From Fistulifera solaris (Eukaryota > Bacillariophyta > Bacillariophyceae > Naviculales > Stauroneidaceae), in contig AP026124.1 in NCBI GenBank assembly GCA_030295235.1, forward strand, positions 1-64,000: 64,000 nucleotides of DNA, read 5' to 3'. Positions 32,044-42,558 of this stretch are shown here, piece after piece. The position numbers were made by a program, and so were the translations under genes. Under the pieces are notes generated by a model that saw nothing but the letters and a program-made list of their open reading frames with translations, did not search any database and was not told the DNA's origin. Position 1 is the first letter of the stretch, and each line of letters starts with the position of its first letter.

Positions 32044-32943
32044 GTCTCGATTGATGTACGACAGGTTAGCCGATCTATTAGAGACAACTGCAGCTCGCAC
32101 AAGCTCTAACGCGTTGAATTATACAAAGTATTGAGTGTCTTACTTGATTATTTGGTTTTTCTTCCATTTACTTTCCACCTCTCTTTCTGTGATTGCTGAT
32201 AGTCGTCTAATAATGACATCACTCACCGAATGCGCCGTTTATCGCCTTTCGTCAAGTCCGTCCTCTCCGTTTTGCTGAAGAAGCTACGGCTATGGGAAAA
32301 GTCAGAACACGTCAGGTACGTCATTTCTTATAGTTCTCTTTTCGCCATACTGGATGATTCACAATCGTGTTTCGTGTGTTTTCACCTTCACACGTTTCTT
32401 CCAACACAATTTAGCCTTGGGGGCAAAAGTGCCAGTCGGCCATCTGTGCCTCAAACAATAATTATTACTTGTACGGATCGTTTCCCTAACCGTTTGAACG
32501 AAGAATCAGAATGAATCGTCATCGTCACCGAGCAACCTCGCCCTTGACCCTTGACTTTCGATTTGACCACGCAGCACGCAGAGAAGAAATTGAAAACCGC
32601 TACGAGCTACCGTACGAGTTTCCGTTCGCCTTCAATACTTGTACTGGTACCTATGGTAACGTTTAACTATTCCTCCTCCTTGCTCAACCCTAGACTTTGA
32701 GGCTTACTACACGGCTTTCAATTCTTTGCTATGCGAAAATTACCGTGTCGCTGCTCAGCACAGCTATCGTAGACATCCCATTCCAAATTAGTGCTCTACA
32801 ACAGCATCAGTTCCTCGCTTTATCTCAAAATCGTCGTTCATCTCGCTTATTTATGAACAATGTCTGGTAGCTCATTAAATTCGAAAACAAATGATAAATC
32901 TTCTTATTTAATTTATGTTACCCTATGCTGGTCGCTAAGATAG
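32044..32943. other. Intergenic, possible small ORF
   Basis: No convincing gene. A 51-codon frame at 32511-32666 (+), opening MNRHRHRATSPLTLDFRF and containing RREEIENRYELPYEFPF, has a protein-like composition but no support. A GTACGT...TTTAG intron-like stretch at about 32311-32413 follows a short open frame. A CTTGTACTGGTACC motif lies at 32638-32651. Confidence 0.35.
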
Positions 32944-34171
32944 TTAAATGATCTCTTGTGGCCGTAAAGGTGTACCGTACTCATTCTTCCCTTCCTTGCG
33001 ATCGTAATCGTCATCGTCATAATCATTATTGTCGTCGTCGTCCTTTTTCAAAAGAGCATCTGGCTCCTCGTCACCGAACAGAGACTGCTGCTTCTTTGAT
33101 TTCGCCTGATTGCTGTTGCTATTATTCCTGTTATTATCATGGTCGTCGTCGTCACCAAAGCTTCGCGTGTCCGATTCATCCTCATCGTCGTGGCTCTCTT
33201 TCGACGACAAGGACTCGTCGTCTTCTGGATCATACTCATCATCCGAGTCTCTTCCGAAAACAGTAATGAACGGTTGGCATTGATATCGATCAAAGATGTA
33301 AGCCAAACATAAGGCCGCCATGAGATCATTTCCAGGCCCGACTTTCACAACATTCTTCCATTGATCTATATGAATAGTTGTTCGCCCGGATGTCGCTCGC
33401 TTGAACTTTGCAGCCCACTTGCCGAAGCGTACCGCATTAGTGCAACAGACTACCATGAATCCCATCCAGGGGTTCTCCGCCATCATCCTTGGCGGGCCAG
33501 TCTTCATATCATTATTGAACAAGCGGTAGAAGAAACGTCCTTTCATGGCTGTGACTTGTACGTACGAAAAAGGATAAACTTTCTTGTTGTCGACATCGCG
33601 GTCTGTCAAAGGTGGCTGATCGGGCCAGTTGGGCTTATAGGTACAAATGTAATATCCATCTTTCCAAAACTCTTTCATGAGATGCCGTTTGATACATACT
33701 AGCCGCCGTCCTTCTAGATCTCCAAAAACAGCTTCGTAAGATCTCATTTCGTTGGTTTGATCAAGCAGAACAAACATTTCATTCCCATCATAATCTGTAA
33801 TGACTGTATCGGGACGCCACGCCCCATTCGGAATTCGGAGGGTTACCGATTCAGCTGTTGGAGGAAAGCCGCAAAGAGTTCGCCACGGCTATTGTCGGAC
33901 GATATAAAAGAGTAATGAAAGATGAGGGTTGCAGTAGCATAGACGGCCAAGAAAGAGAGACATTTGTGAATCGTTTCGTGAGATGCCAAAATCGGAATGG
34001 AACTACACCTCGCGTAAAAAAACAATTCTATTTACCATTTTAGTAGTTCGCTTTCAAAGAAATATAATCCCTTTACTTAGTCTCCTGGTCAAGTGAGAGT
34101 AGATTGGGCTTGTCTTCGTCTTGTGACTGTTTCGGCTCGTTTAGTTCACTACGATCTTTTTGACTCGCCAT
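32944..34171 (-). CDS. LURP-one/scramblase-like domain protein with acidic tail
   Basis: The conserved part runs NGAWRPDTVITDYDGNEMFV, IKRHLMKEFWKDGYYICTYK, FNNDMKTGP, AENPWMGFMVVCC and IHIDQWKNVVKVGPGNDLMA, then CQPFITVFG. I recall stramenopile proteins of this layout annotated as tubby-C-like/LURP-one fold. The C-terminal 80 residues are Asp/Glu-rich with Asn. Exon 2 is 32944-33854. A likely first exon is 34077-34171 (starts MASQKDRSELNE, includes NLLSLDQET), with donor GTAAAG and acceptor CAACAG. The phases disagree by one base, as if one surplus base sat near 34077. If that exon is wrong, the frame is open only from 33888 and the first ATG is 33777, inside the conserved domain. Function unknown, perhaps membrane-lipid related. 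Confidence 0.6.
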
Positions 34172-34667
34172 GGTGAAAGTCGTTTTGACTTCCAACAGTC
34201 TTTTGCCCTAAAGCCTGAATCCTGGTTCTACACATTGCGCTACAGTTTGATGAAAGGGTCATTTGAAATCAGAACCGGTATGACAGGTAACATATTTTTA
34301 CCGATGTAATCAAAACCTTAACGCAGAGAGTCGATTACTACGCATGCACGCGATGCGATCATCACTCCCCCTCTAATTCTAGTTGTTTGTCAACGCGACT
34401 GACTATTGACTATTGACGTTAAGCGTCAATACAAATCTTCAAGATGAGCTTACGATCATTGACTACACTAGCCTCTCATTCATCCTTTTGCGTGCAATTA
34501 AAGGTCGTTGATAAGCCTCTTTCAAAGAAAAACAATCAACAAGTCATTTTCTATACTGTAATGAAATTTGTGATCTCCACAAAAAAAATGTTTCATGAAA
34601 TGTTTAAAGAACGGTAAACTGCTGTAACAAGCGTCCTCTGTGCCGTTCACTCGATTCGCTCATGAAC
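34172..34667. other. Intergenic, no gene seen
   Basis: Upstream of the LURP-one-like gene. It contains short repeats of TTGACTATTGAC near 34403 and an A8 run near 34580. Nothing else supported. Confidence 0.5.
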
Positions 34668-35987
34668 TTAATGGTCGGCGAACCGCAAACCGCCATTCTC
34701 ATGCTCCGTAACTCCCAAGGCTTTCACACCGTCGGACCAGTATTTCTTACCACTTCCTGAAGTGGAGCTTCGCGAAGACTCGTGGGCCAGCTGAATCATC
34801 TTATCCTTCAATTCTTGAGGAATACGCGGACACGTGCGGCAAAAGTGATTCGAACCCATGTTCTGCCCCGCTTGATACAAGTTCTCCAAACGAACTGGAA
34901 AGTAGACGGCTCCACGGCTTCGAGCCGCACGTACGACATCTTGGCAGAAACGACAGCGGATTCCAACTTGTCCGACGACTACTTGACGTTTACGGCCTTG
35001 GTCGTGGGGGCGGGTATCATCTGCAGTAGCCTCGAATAACTCTATCTGTTCGCGCAACAAAACCTGATACTCCGACAAGACAATGGAGTCACTGCGGAGA
35101 GCTAGAGGCATGCTACGCGACGATGCCGGTAGGGCCGTCTCGGAGAGACTTGATACAGAGGATGATGCGCGTTGAGCTACCATTCGATTGGGAGGAAGAC
35201 CCAGTTGAGATGCCGATGGATCGACGTCCGCGACAGTTACCGCAGGAAGCGAAGTGGTAGCATTAGACCTCAACACCAACGCCAGGGCTTCCTGGAGTAA
35301 CGCGGGATTTGAAACAAGACCTTGTGGAGGAGGTGGTGCAGGAGGAGGCAGAGGAGAAGAAGCGGTAGCAGATTGCAGCAGCGGTAAAAGTACGAGAAGA
35401 GCAGCTTGGGTTGCTTCGGCGGACATTGAATCCAAGGGACGGGGAGTAGGCGGAGGTTGGAACACAGGAGGAGCCGTAGGAGCCTGTAAAGCAGCAAGAA
35501 TTGAACATAGTTGACTAATGTTGGTGTTAGAGAACTGTGGTACTGGTGCTGCAGGTAACTGTGGTTCTGTAAAAGCCAACGGAGGCGCAGGGACTATAGG
35601 AGAAATGAGGCTTTGCAACCGATCAAGCGATGCCATATCATTGAGAGAAAACGTGTTCCCGGGCGGGTTGATCGATGGCACACTTGCTTGTCGAACTAAT
35701 TCGCCGATTAGTTCTTGTACGGACAACAAAGCAGCTGGGGCCGCCACGGTTGTCGATGTGTTGGGATTTACAAGCGACGCCAAGAGAGGATGATGTAGCG
35801 TAGCTGCGGGCCCTGCTACTGGTAGCGAGCTGTTGTTCATTCTTTCTAATAAAGAGAGAAATGGAGGCTCGTGTCTTTGTGCGACAACTGACTCTACCAA
35901 CGTAGCACGATTGCTCTCGCTCTCCTCGTGAGCAGCACGACGTCGCTTCTTGTTGCTTTCTTCGCTCGTGTCATTATGTTTTGACAT
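34668..35987 (-). CDS. Uncharacterised diatom-family protein with conserved Cys-containing C-terminal domain (copy B)
   Basis: 439 residues, one exon, function unknown. It opens MSKHNDTSEESNKKRRRAAH with a candidate nuclear signal (KKRRR). A long Ala/Pro/Leu/Ser-rich region follows, then the domain shared with copy A: YQVLLREQIELFEATADD, GRKRQVVVGQVGIRCRFCQD, SRGAVYFPVRLENLYQAGQN and HFCRTCPRIPQELKD, ending KYWSDGVKALGV. Here the second Cys pair is complete (FCRTC), so CxxC plus CxxC can be proposed as a zinc site; copy A keeps only one Cys at the second position. The gene lies 2.6 kb from copy A, same strand, with one gene between. The full N-terminus argues that this copy is intact. Confidence 0.78.
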   Translation of the reverse strand: MSKHNDTSEESNKKRRRAAHEESESNRATLVESVVAQRHEPPFLSLLERMNNSSLPVAGPAATLHHPLLASLVNPNTSTTVAAPAALLSVQELIGELVRQASVPSINPPGNTFSLNDMASLDRLQSLISPIVPAPPLAFTEPQLPAAPVPQFSNTNISQLCSILAALQAPTAPPVFQPPPTPRPLDSMSAEATQAALLVLLPLLQSATASSPLPPPAPPPPQGLVSNPALLQEALALVLRSNATTSLPAVTVADVDPSASQLGLPPNRMVAQRASSSVSSLSETALPASSRSMPLALRSDSIVLSEYQVLLREQIELFEATADDTRPHDQGRKRQVVVGQVGIRCRFCQDVVRAARSRGAVYFPVRLENLYQAGQNMGSNHFCRTCPRIPQELKDKMIQLAHESSRSSTSGSGKKYWSDGVKALGVTEHENGGLRFADH

Positions 35988-36929
35988 GAGATGGATGAAT
36001 GTGTTATACTAAGCCTATTAGATTTCGGGGGCATGGGTGAGATTATTCAGTTGTGACGATTGTAATCGATTTCTTTCGTTGTGTTGTGCAAAAATTATGA
36101 AGTAACAAGTTTAGGAGAAGGCGCCGTGTTGCTGTTCGTGTTTTTCTTTGAACCATGACTTGTCAGACGAAAGTGACGATTGTAAAACGAAATATTGGCC
36201 CTAAGAAAAACGGCACAAATTCGTGTTTGTGTTCCTTGCAAATTCAATCGTCATTTTCTCAGTACTTCATGCAAAGTACAATTGCACGTGACGACTTCAC
36301 AGTGATCGACTCATCATGAAGCTGTAGGATGGCTCGCGTTGCAGTCAGAAACTCCCGTCCCCTTGTATGTAAACATTGTGCGTGTAACTTGAACCAAAAG
36401 TGCGTACCTTTCTTTTCTATAGTCTGAAAAAGGTGACATCATCGACCGAATTTCTTTTCAGAGCCAACCAAACTGATCACACATGGAAACCAAAACGTCA
36501 CTTACTGAAGACGATGTTTTCACCCGTGTTCTGCATCTCAGACATGCTCAACGTTCAAGTTTGTCCCTCCCTCTCATGACTCAATAACTCTCCGTTAAAA
36601 TGCATATTAGGTGTGAGTTTGATGCTTCCACCTCCTTCGTCACTGCGAAGTGAATGAGGAGGTTTAGTTCAAATTCTTCGCAATGACGAGTTGGCGTTCT
36701 CTGGCTAATATGCTAGAAATACCCATCCACCAGCCCTGCCTGGGTTACGACAATTGGGATAGAATACTCTGAGCTTCCTACCCACCACATTCAATCACTC
36801 TGGCTCCTAACACGGCTTTCGGGACAAAGTATTTTAAGCTGACATACCTATTAATACCATTAAATTACAAAATCACGCACTCATTGCTCGTGTTGGAAGG
36901 CCGTCCCGATCGACCCACGAAAGTTGAAT
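35988..36929. other. Intergenic with a fold-back element
   Basis: 940 bases between two minus-strand genes. It contains the inverted-repeat structure listed separately. No open frame of note. Confidence 0.5.
36602..36713. repeat. Fold-back (imperfect inverted repeat) element
   Basis: Outer arms GCATATTAG (36602-36610) and CTAATATGC (36705-36713) are exact reverse complements. Inner arms TTCGTCACTGCGAAG (36636-36650) and CTTCGCAATGACGAG (36676-36690) match at 13 of 15 positions. The segment can fold into one long interrupted hairpin, either strand. It could be a structured RNA or a small non-autonomous DNA element; no target-site duplication is obvious. Confidence 0.6.
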
Positions 36930-37715
36930 TCACTCCATCGGGAGTCTGTTCCGGAACTTGATGAATATCTCTGTGAAAACGGTGATATTGGGCGTATTGA
37001 AATGGTTTGGATCGCTTTTCATTTTTATTCTCCTTTTAATTCGCTCATTTCTCCTGCTGTACATGTCGTGAACAATACGCTCTTGTCTATTCATTCGAGC
37101 GCGCCCATTTAGGTAAGGATCAAATTCTCCTTCTTGGTAGTCGATGATGACTTTTGGAGGCCCTTGCGGCGTGTTTTTGGAAAAAGGATTGACGTTGACG
37201 TGTTTGGTGTCGGCTTTGCCTTTGCTACTACCGGCTACGTCGTCGTCGTCTTCATCGTTAACGGACGAGAATGTAAATCCCTTTCCCAATGGTGACTCGT
37301 ATTTTAATTCTTTTTCACTTTCTCGGAGCGTTTGCTTCAATGCCTCTCTTTGTAAGCCTTTGCCGTAATGCATTTCTCGGTGTTCCTCGTGATTCCAAGT
37401 GAATTTCCAGTCTGGTGGAGGCCTTGGCGCATACACTTTCCGGTAATTTAAATTGCGAAAGTGCGGTCCTTGCGCATTTTTTACATCGCGACTGCGTCTA
37501 GTGTTTTGTATATCTTGTAAAACGAATTCGTACGCTTCATTTAGTTTTTGAAAGTCAGATCGTTTCTCCGGAGATCCACCGTGACGGTCTGGGTGATGTA
37601 ACAATGCTAATCGCTTATAAGCAGCCTTGACTTCGGGCAACGTTGCAGAACGAGAAATTTGCAGAATGGAATAATGATCTTGACCGCCGCGAAATGCATG
37701 GCGAAATGAAGTCAT
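36930..37715 (-). CDS. J-domain (DnaJ/Hsp40-type) co-chaperone
   Basis: 261 residues, one exon. The J domain is at the N-terminus: DHYSILQISRSATLPEVKAA, YKRLALLHHPDRHGG with the HPD tripeptide, then the Phe/Asn-rich third helix (FQKLNEAYEFVL). HPD stimulates the ATPase of an Hsp70. There is no Gly/Phe region or CxxCxGxG zinc domain, so it is a type III J protein; the remainder is charged (NDEDDDDVAGSSKGK and RRNERIKRRIKMK). The N-terminus (TSFRHAFRGGQ) could be a weak mitochondrial signal but is very short. A GTACCG array lies 208 bases upstream of the start. Confidence 0.85.
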   Translation of the reverse strand: MTSFRHAFRGGQDHYSILQISRSATLPEVKAAYKRLALLHHPDRHGGSPEKRSDFQKLNEAYEFVLQDIQNTRRSRDVKNAQGPHFRNLNYRKVYAPRPPPDWKFTWNHEEHREMHYGKGLQREALKQTLRESEKELKYESPLGKGFTFSSVNDEDDDDVAGSSKGKADTKHVNVNPFSKNTPQGPPKVIIDYQEGEFDPYLNGRARMNRQERIVHDMYSRRNERIKRRIKMKSDPNHFNTPNITVFTEIFIKFRNRLPME

Positions 37716-38141
37716 TTCCCTTTGATCTCCTTTTTCTTAGAGCAAAACTTAGTAGCGAGATGAATGATGAGCAGGTATAGAAGGAGTGTGAAGTAATGAT
37801 TAAAAAGGAAACACCTAAAGCGATTTTACCTAAACTGCCGCGTGCATCGCCATGGTCACACGATAAGGCCATGCGTCGCAAGTCGCAATAAGGAACAAGC
37901 TTGTTTCGTGTATATATTCTAGAGTACCGGTACCGGTACCGGTACCGGAACGATAGCTTATTCGAAGTCTTTCTTGAATGCTTCGCAAGCCGCAAGAAAA
38001 ACACGACCAAGAACTAGATGTATTCCAACTAAATAGAGGGAGTCCAGTCAAGGATAGGCCGGCTCCGTCCTCGTCTGAAATGCAAGTAAGGGGACAGATC
38101 CACACCAAGGTATAATCAAAACTAAGTTACGGTGGTTGGTC
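37716..38141. other. Intergenic with a (GTACCG)n array
   Basis: Upstream of the J-protein gene, downstream of the Rab prenyltransferase gene. Only the array at 37923-37949 stands out. Confidence 0.5.
37923..37949. repeat. (GTACCG)n palindromic array
   Basis: Four consecutive GTACCG units (AGTACCGGTACCGGTACCGG and on), fully self-complementary. It is the longest regular array of this kind in the window, 208 bases upstream of the J-protein ATG. Confidence 0.9.
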
Positions 38142-39232
38142 TTACATTGTACTAATATCTCCAAGTGATTCCGCTCGCAGTTGACGGAGCAAATATTCGT
38201 AACGTTGCTTTCGATCCGCGTCAGTGATTTGAAGGGTTGCTAAGCATTGTTGGCGTTCTTCTCGCGTACGGGGATCGGGAAAAGCATCGAGCAGCAAGTA
38301 CAATCCTAGCGGCACCCATTTGCTCTCGGGAGCCTCTAGGAGTAGTTCACGCAAAGGCTCGATCACTTGAGTTTGAATCAAATGCGGGTAGAAGGCTTGG
38401 TCGCGAGGTCCGTTCCGCAGCAAATACTGTGCATACCACCAAGCCGTTTGATCATCCGGCTCCGTGAAGACTGCGTTTAAAATCATCGACCATTCTTCTG
38501 TCAAAGAGTTTCAACATCAAACGTCGTTTCTAATTTCCATGGAAATAACCTAGTTCGATAATGGATTGCGGAGTAATTCGAGAAATTGTCCTGTATCTTT
38601 TGTTGGGTGAAGTCCCATTCGGCTTGTAATATTTCGTGACGGCGATCTGTTGTAGCTGGAGCACGGACGCGTTTGTGTGTTACGACGATTTGACTTGCAT
38701 CGAAAGCCTCGACGTTGTCATTTGTATCATCCGGATGATCTCCGAGCAATAGCGAAACAATGAATCGACGATAATTCCATCCGTGAAAGTTGCGTTCATC
38801 TTTTGAAGAAACATTTGAATAAGCTGTAACTCATTTTCCAGCAAAGCAGTATCGTCTGTAGAGGACGAAATCATTACCGACGATGATAAGACCCACTTGC
38901 GATGCAACCAAGCTCCGTACGCTTTCGGGTTGTTTTCCAGAGCGGCTTGCGTGAGACCCAATTCATTACTCAAAAAAGTTGTCTTATTATCGTTTTTCTG
39001 CCTCGTTTTGTAGAGACAACAAAACACGGCGTCGAATGTTCCACAAATATAAAGGATCCGGATTCACAAATAACATCTTCTCGGTCAATGCAAGCTGTCG
39101 TTGCGGAGGACTGTCTTCGGCAAGTACTTCACGGACCAAAGTATGCCATTGCTGCGCTTTCGCGGCTAATTTCGACACGACAGCCGGATCGCGTTGCAAT
39201 GCTTTGTATTGTTCGCGTTTTCGACCGTGCAT
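38142..39232 (-). CDS. RABGGTA: Rab geranylgeranyl transferase, alpha subunit
   Basis: Alpha subunit of the enzyme that attaches geranylgeranyl groups to Rab GTPases, needed for vesicle traffic. The N-terminus MHGRKREQYKAL is typical. Five PFTA repeats can be seen: PDPLYLWNIRRRVLL, YGAWLHRKWVL, ERNFHGWNYRRFIV, NYSAIHYRTRLFP and QTAWWYAQYLL. These lie in four reading frames. The frame changes fall at a T5 (38993-38997, one base surplus), a T4 (38801-38804, one base missing) and A3 (38503-38505, one base missing). Allowing for all three the span is 363 codons plus stop with no intron, the normal length for a form without the mammalian Ig-like and LRR extensions. I consider the gene real and the sequence imperfect; decay to a pseudogene is less likely because every PFTA motif is intact. 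Confidence 0.85.
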
Positions 39233-39593
39233 GACGAAGATAGGGAGTTATATTGTTTTTCTAGTTGTAATGATAAGTGAAAAATAACTGAAGACGAGCG
39301 AACCAAGGAGCTAACAATAAAAGCGAATGGCGCCGACGACCGAAAGTCGCATTGGTCTTTGACAATGTTGTAAAAAAGCAGGGGTGGCGATTGTTTTAGC
39401 TCAAGACTCCGTCCGCAAGTAGTCCCGGGAAATACGGAATTCACTCCGTATCACGCAAGGACAATCCCCATCGTCAACCCGTTTCCACTGCAGTTCCCGC
39501 TAATTTTCATATTTGTAGTTATCATTGCCTCAGCGTGAACAATAGAGCCGAGATTCTGAGAATCAAATCATTCTTTATTAGTTGCTGATCTGC
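39233..39593. other. Intergenic, no gene seen
   Basis: Should hold the RABGGTA promoter and the 3' end of the next gene. CCGTAT/ATACGG inverted motifs near 39432-39453. Confidence 0.5.
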
Positions 39594-42558
39594 TTATGCA
39601 TCATCCCAATCAGAAGGTGCTGCACCTGGCGATGTTGCTCCGTGCGGATGATTGGAAGGCATGTATCGATCTGTATTCGTGTTAAAATAATTGTGGCTTG
39701 GCGGACCATCATGCTGTCCATGATGGTTATTCTGCTGACGTGGATACGACTGTCCATCGTAGCGATGCTGTGGTGGATACGAATGTCCCTGAACTTGATT
39801 GTAGTGGGGCAGGGGTGACTGTGATTGTGTTCCGTAAGGCTGATACACCGGTGAATGATGTTGCCCTCGAGAGTTTGGAGCAAACTGTCTTTGAGGAGGA
39901 TAGTCTTGCCCCTGAAAATACTGAGGAATAGGTTGCTGCTGTGAAGAATATGGCCCACGGTACGGTTGCTCATGTCGTGCTGGAGAAAAGGGCGGCCTTT
40001 CGAAATGCTGGGAGTCGGGCGGATAAAAGGGTCCTCGATAAGGTTGTGGGGGTGAAACATACGGCTGGCCAAAATCGTGTTGTGGTGGCGCATATGATGC
40101 TCCTCGATAAGATTGCTGTGACTGAACTGGGGAAAAGGGTTGTCCAATGTACGATTGTCTTTGTCCGTAGGGTACTCGTACCTCGTATCCAGATCGATCG
40201 AGATCATTGCCGTCTTCCCGATCCCTCGGTGGGGCTGGAGTCCCATGAGTTGATGTGAACGGGACCCCATGGCGTTGGGGTGACATATAAGGATTGGGCA
40301 TGTTCGGAGGTACGAGTGGCGAAATTTGTTTTTCGTATTGAATTTTGGGTGGTTTGTAATGGAAACGTTTCGGCAAAGGTAACTGGAGTGCTTGCGAAAA
40401 CGGAGGTAGATCGGGATAATCGGAAGTGATATTTTCAGCTTTAGGGGGCGAAAAAACGGACCACTGATTGACGGGAATGTCCATCGGATTATTGTCGGGA
40501 GGTGGCGGAACAAGGACATCAACCGGCCCCGTGTAAGTGGGAATAACTTGCGAAGGATCCTTTATCAAATCTTCGACAGTGAAGAAGCCATGGAAACCTA
40601 ATCGAATTCGAGTAAAATCGTAATCAGCAAATGGTTTTTCATTTGCTTCACCATCGTCCCCTTGCTCGCCGTCGTTGTCGTTCTTTCTGTCGCTCGATGT
40701 ATCTGTGCCACGTTCGATAACGTCGCTCGTCTGTATACCGACATTGACGACACTTCCATCAATTGCGACATCCTCTCCGTTTTCCTGTACTTCACCATCA
40801 TCACTAATTACTCCGATGTCTTCATTGCCGGCCTCCTGGTCATCAGCATCATCATTATCGTCTTGGTCGTCATCATCACTTAGCTCTAGATCCGGTACAT
40901 CGGCAATCAGAGTGGCCAAACTACAAGGTGGTACTTCCAATTGATCATCGTCGCCCAGCAAGCCTCCGGCTTTCGCCAATTCTTGCATGGCTGTTTCCCC
41001 CACCACCATAATGACAACATCACAACCCACTTGTCTCGCCCACCAGACAGCTTGCTGGACAGCTTCCGCTGGACCAGGTCGTTTCGTGGTATCGCTCCGT
41101 TTGAGACCTAAGTTACCTTTGCGAGGTGGTGTCATGTAGCGAAACGGATCAATCAAATCAATAAGCGCATTGTTCTTCAGGACCATCGGCTTTAGAGACC
41201 ACGGATTTAATGAATCGTCTAAACGAAAGTACTGGATATCCAGCACGCGACGAGGCCTCATTTGCCCCTCCTCCTCCTCCTCCTCCTCCTCCCTCCCAGT
41301 TGTCTTCCTTCTTTGACAGGTCTTCGTTTAGTGTCTTTTCAATATCTTCTCCTTGTTGTCCAGCGTCACTGACTTTCTCTGAATCGCCCTCTTCGTTGAC
41401 TAATTTGGTTCCATCCTCCTCTTCCTTCCCTTTGATGTCCTCCTCTTCCAAATGCTTTTCATTGACTGAATTCTCCATCTCCTCGTGCTGTTGCTCATCA
41501 TCATCGTCGTCGTCGTCGTCGTCGTCTACTTTCTCTGAGTCGTCCTCTTTGCTGACTTCAATCATTGTTTCTTTCTCGACTGGAATCTTACTAATTTCCT
41601 TGACTGGTACTTGTTCTTCGTCTTTCCATTCTCGAACCCAAGCTTTGATTTTGTACTTGAACTTCTTAACAATGAGACTAAAGGGGCACTTTTGTCGTGC
41701 ATCATTCCACGGTGATGCACTGCAATGCAACAACCCCGCGTCAATGACTGGCTGATATCCCCCACAACGATCGATTTTTGGGTCTTTAGTACAAAGACTG
41801 TTGTGCACGACAATGGGAATAGCGCACGGGGCTTGTAGACATTTCTTGGTCGATAATTGCCAACGCAGATTGTTGTATTGGTTGAGGTTACTACAACCTA
41901 CCATATAAGCCGTACCCGTACATGCTTTTGTCGGTGCACTGAAGCACGCCATACGGCGTTCTTCCGTCGTGCTTTGACTAATGGCAGCCATGAGACTGGT
42001 AAAAGCTTCCTGTGCAGTGTGATAGCCTTTTGTGTCATAAATGGATCAATATATTCCGACAGACGCAAACGGCGGGGTCGCTCGTCATAATCATCACTAG
42101 GTTTTGTGACCGGTTGTGAAGCTGCTTCATCGACTGGCAGCGATGCTGGTGAAGACGGGTGCTGCTCTATTTGATCGGAAACATCTTTACCTCTTTTTTG
42201 TGTGTCAAGGGTATCTTTTTTCTTCTTTCTTGTCACATTTATCGTGGATTGCCTGACTGTTTCTGTCGTCGGTTCTTCTAATTTCTCCTTCTTCTTCGCC
42301 ATCGTCATCGTCCTCGTCACTAACGTTGATCACCTCTTCGTCTTCCTCGTGTTGCTGTTGTTGATTATGTAGCAAAGACGGTGATTCGACTACTTTTGGA
42401 ATACCAGTAGAAGAAGAAGGCGAGTATGAGGGATTGTTGCCAGAAGGCGATAGTAAAACGTTGTCGTCGTCTGTCGTGTCGGGAGGAGGTTCATAATCGC
42501 CAAAGGCATCGACTTGCGTTTCTCCGCAGCGCAACAGCAAGACGGTGACATACACCAT
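39594..42558 (-). CDS. Large uncharacterised protein: Cys-rich core, acidic segments, Pro/Tyr/Gln-rich tail
   Basis: About 987 residues, one exon, three frame changes: a surplus base near 42280-42290, a missing base in T4 at 42028-42031, and a surplus base in the C3 runs at 41291-41297. In order: a short hydrophobic N-terminus (MVYVTVLLLRCGETQVDAFG), a disordered acidic/Lys-rich part, and a conserved-looking Cys-rich block (MACFSAPTKACTGTAYMVGC, CLQAPCAIPIVVHNSLC, DRCGGYQPV, LHCSASPWNDARQKCPF). A very acidic stretch with a GAG-repeat Glu run follows, then a second folded block (RRVLDIQYFRLDDSLNPWSL and AVWWARQVGCDVVIMVVGET). The C-terminal 300 residues are low-complexity, rich in Pro, Tyr, Gln and Ser (PYRGPFYPPDSQ-like). 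I do not recognise the family. The tail resembles phase-separating RNA-binding proteins, but no RNA-binding motif is present. Confidence 0.7.

Noticed and set aside
36329-36425. Short frame with VCKHCACNLNQKC suggesting a zinc finger
   Set aside because: Only about 32 codons, no continuation or homologous gene nearby.
38142-39232. Programmed ribosomal frameshifting in RABGGTA
   Set aside because: Three shifts in both directions at ordinary short runs, with the same kind of shift in many unrelated genes; sequence error is simpler.
42205-42558. Separate small acidic protein gene upstream of the large protein
   Set aside because: The next frame continues the same composition after a single-base shift, and net length of the joined span is a multiple of three, so it is one gene.
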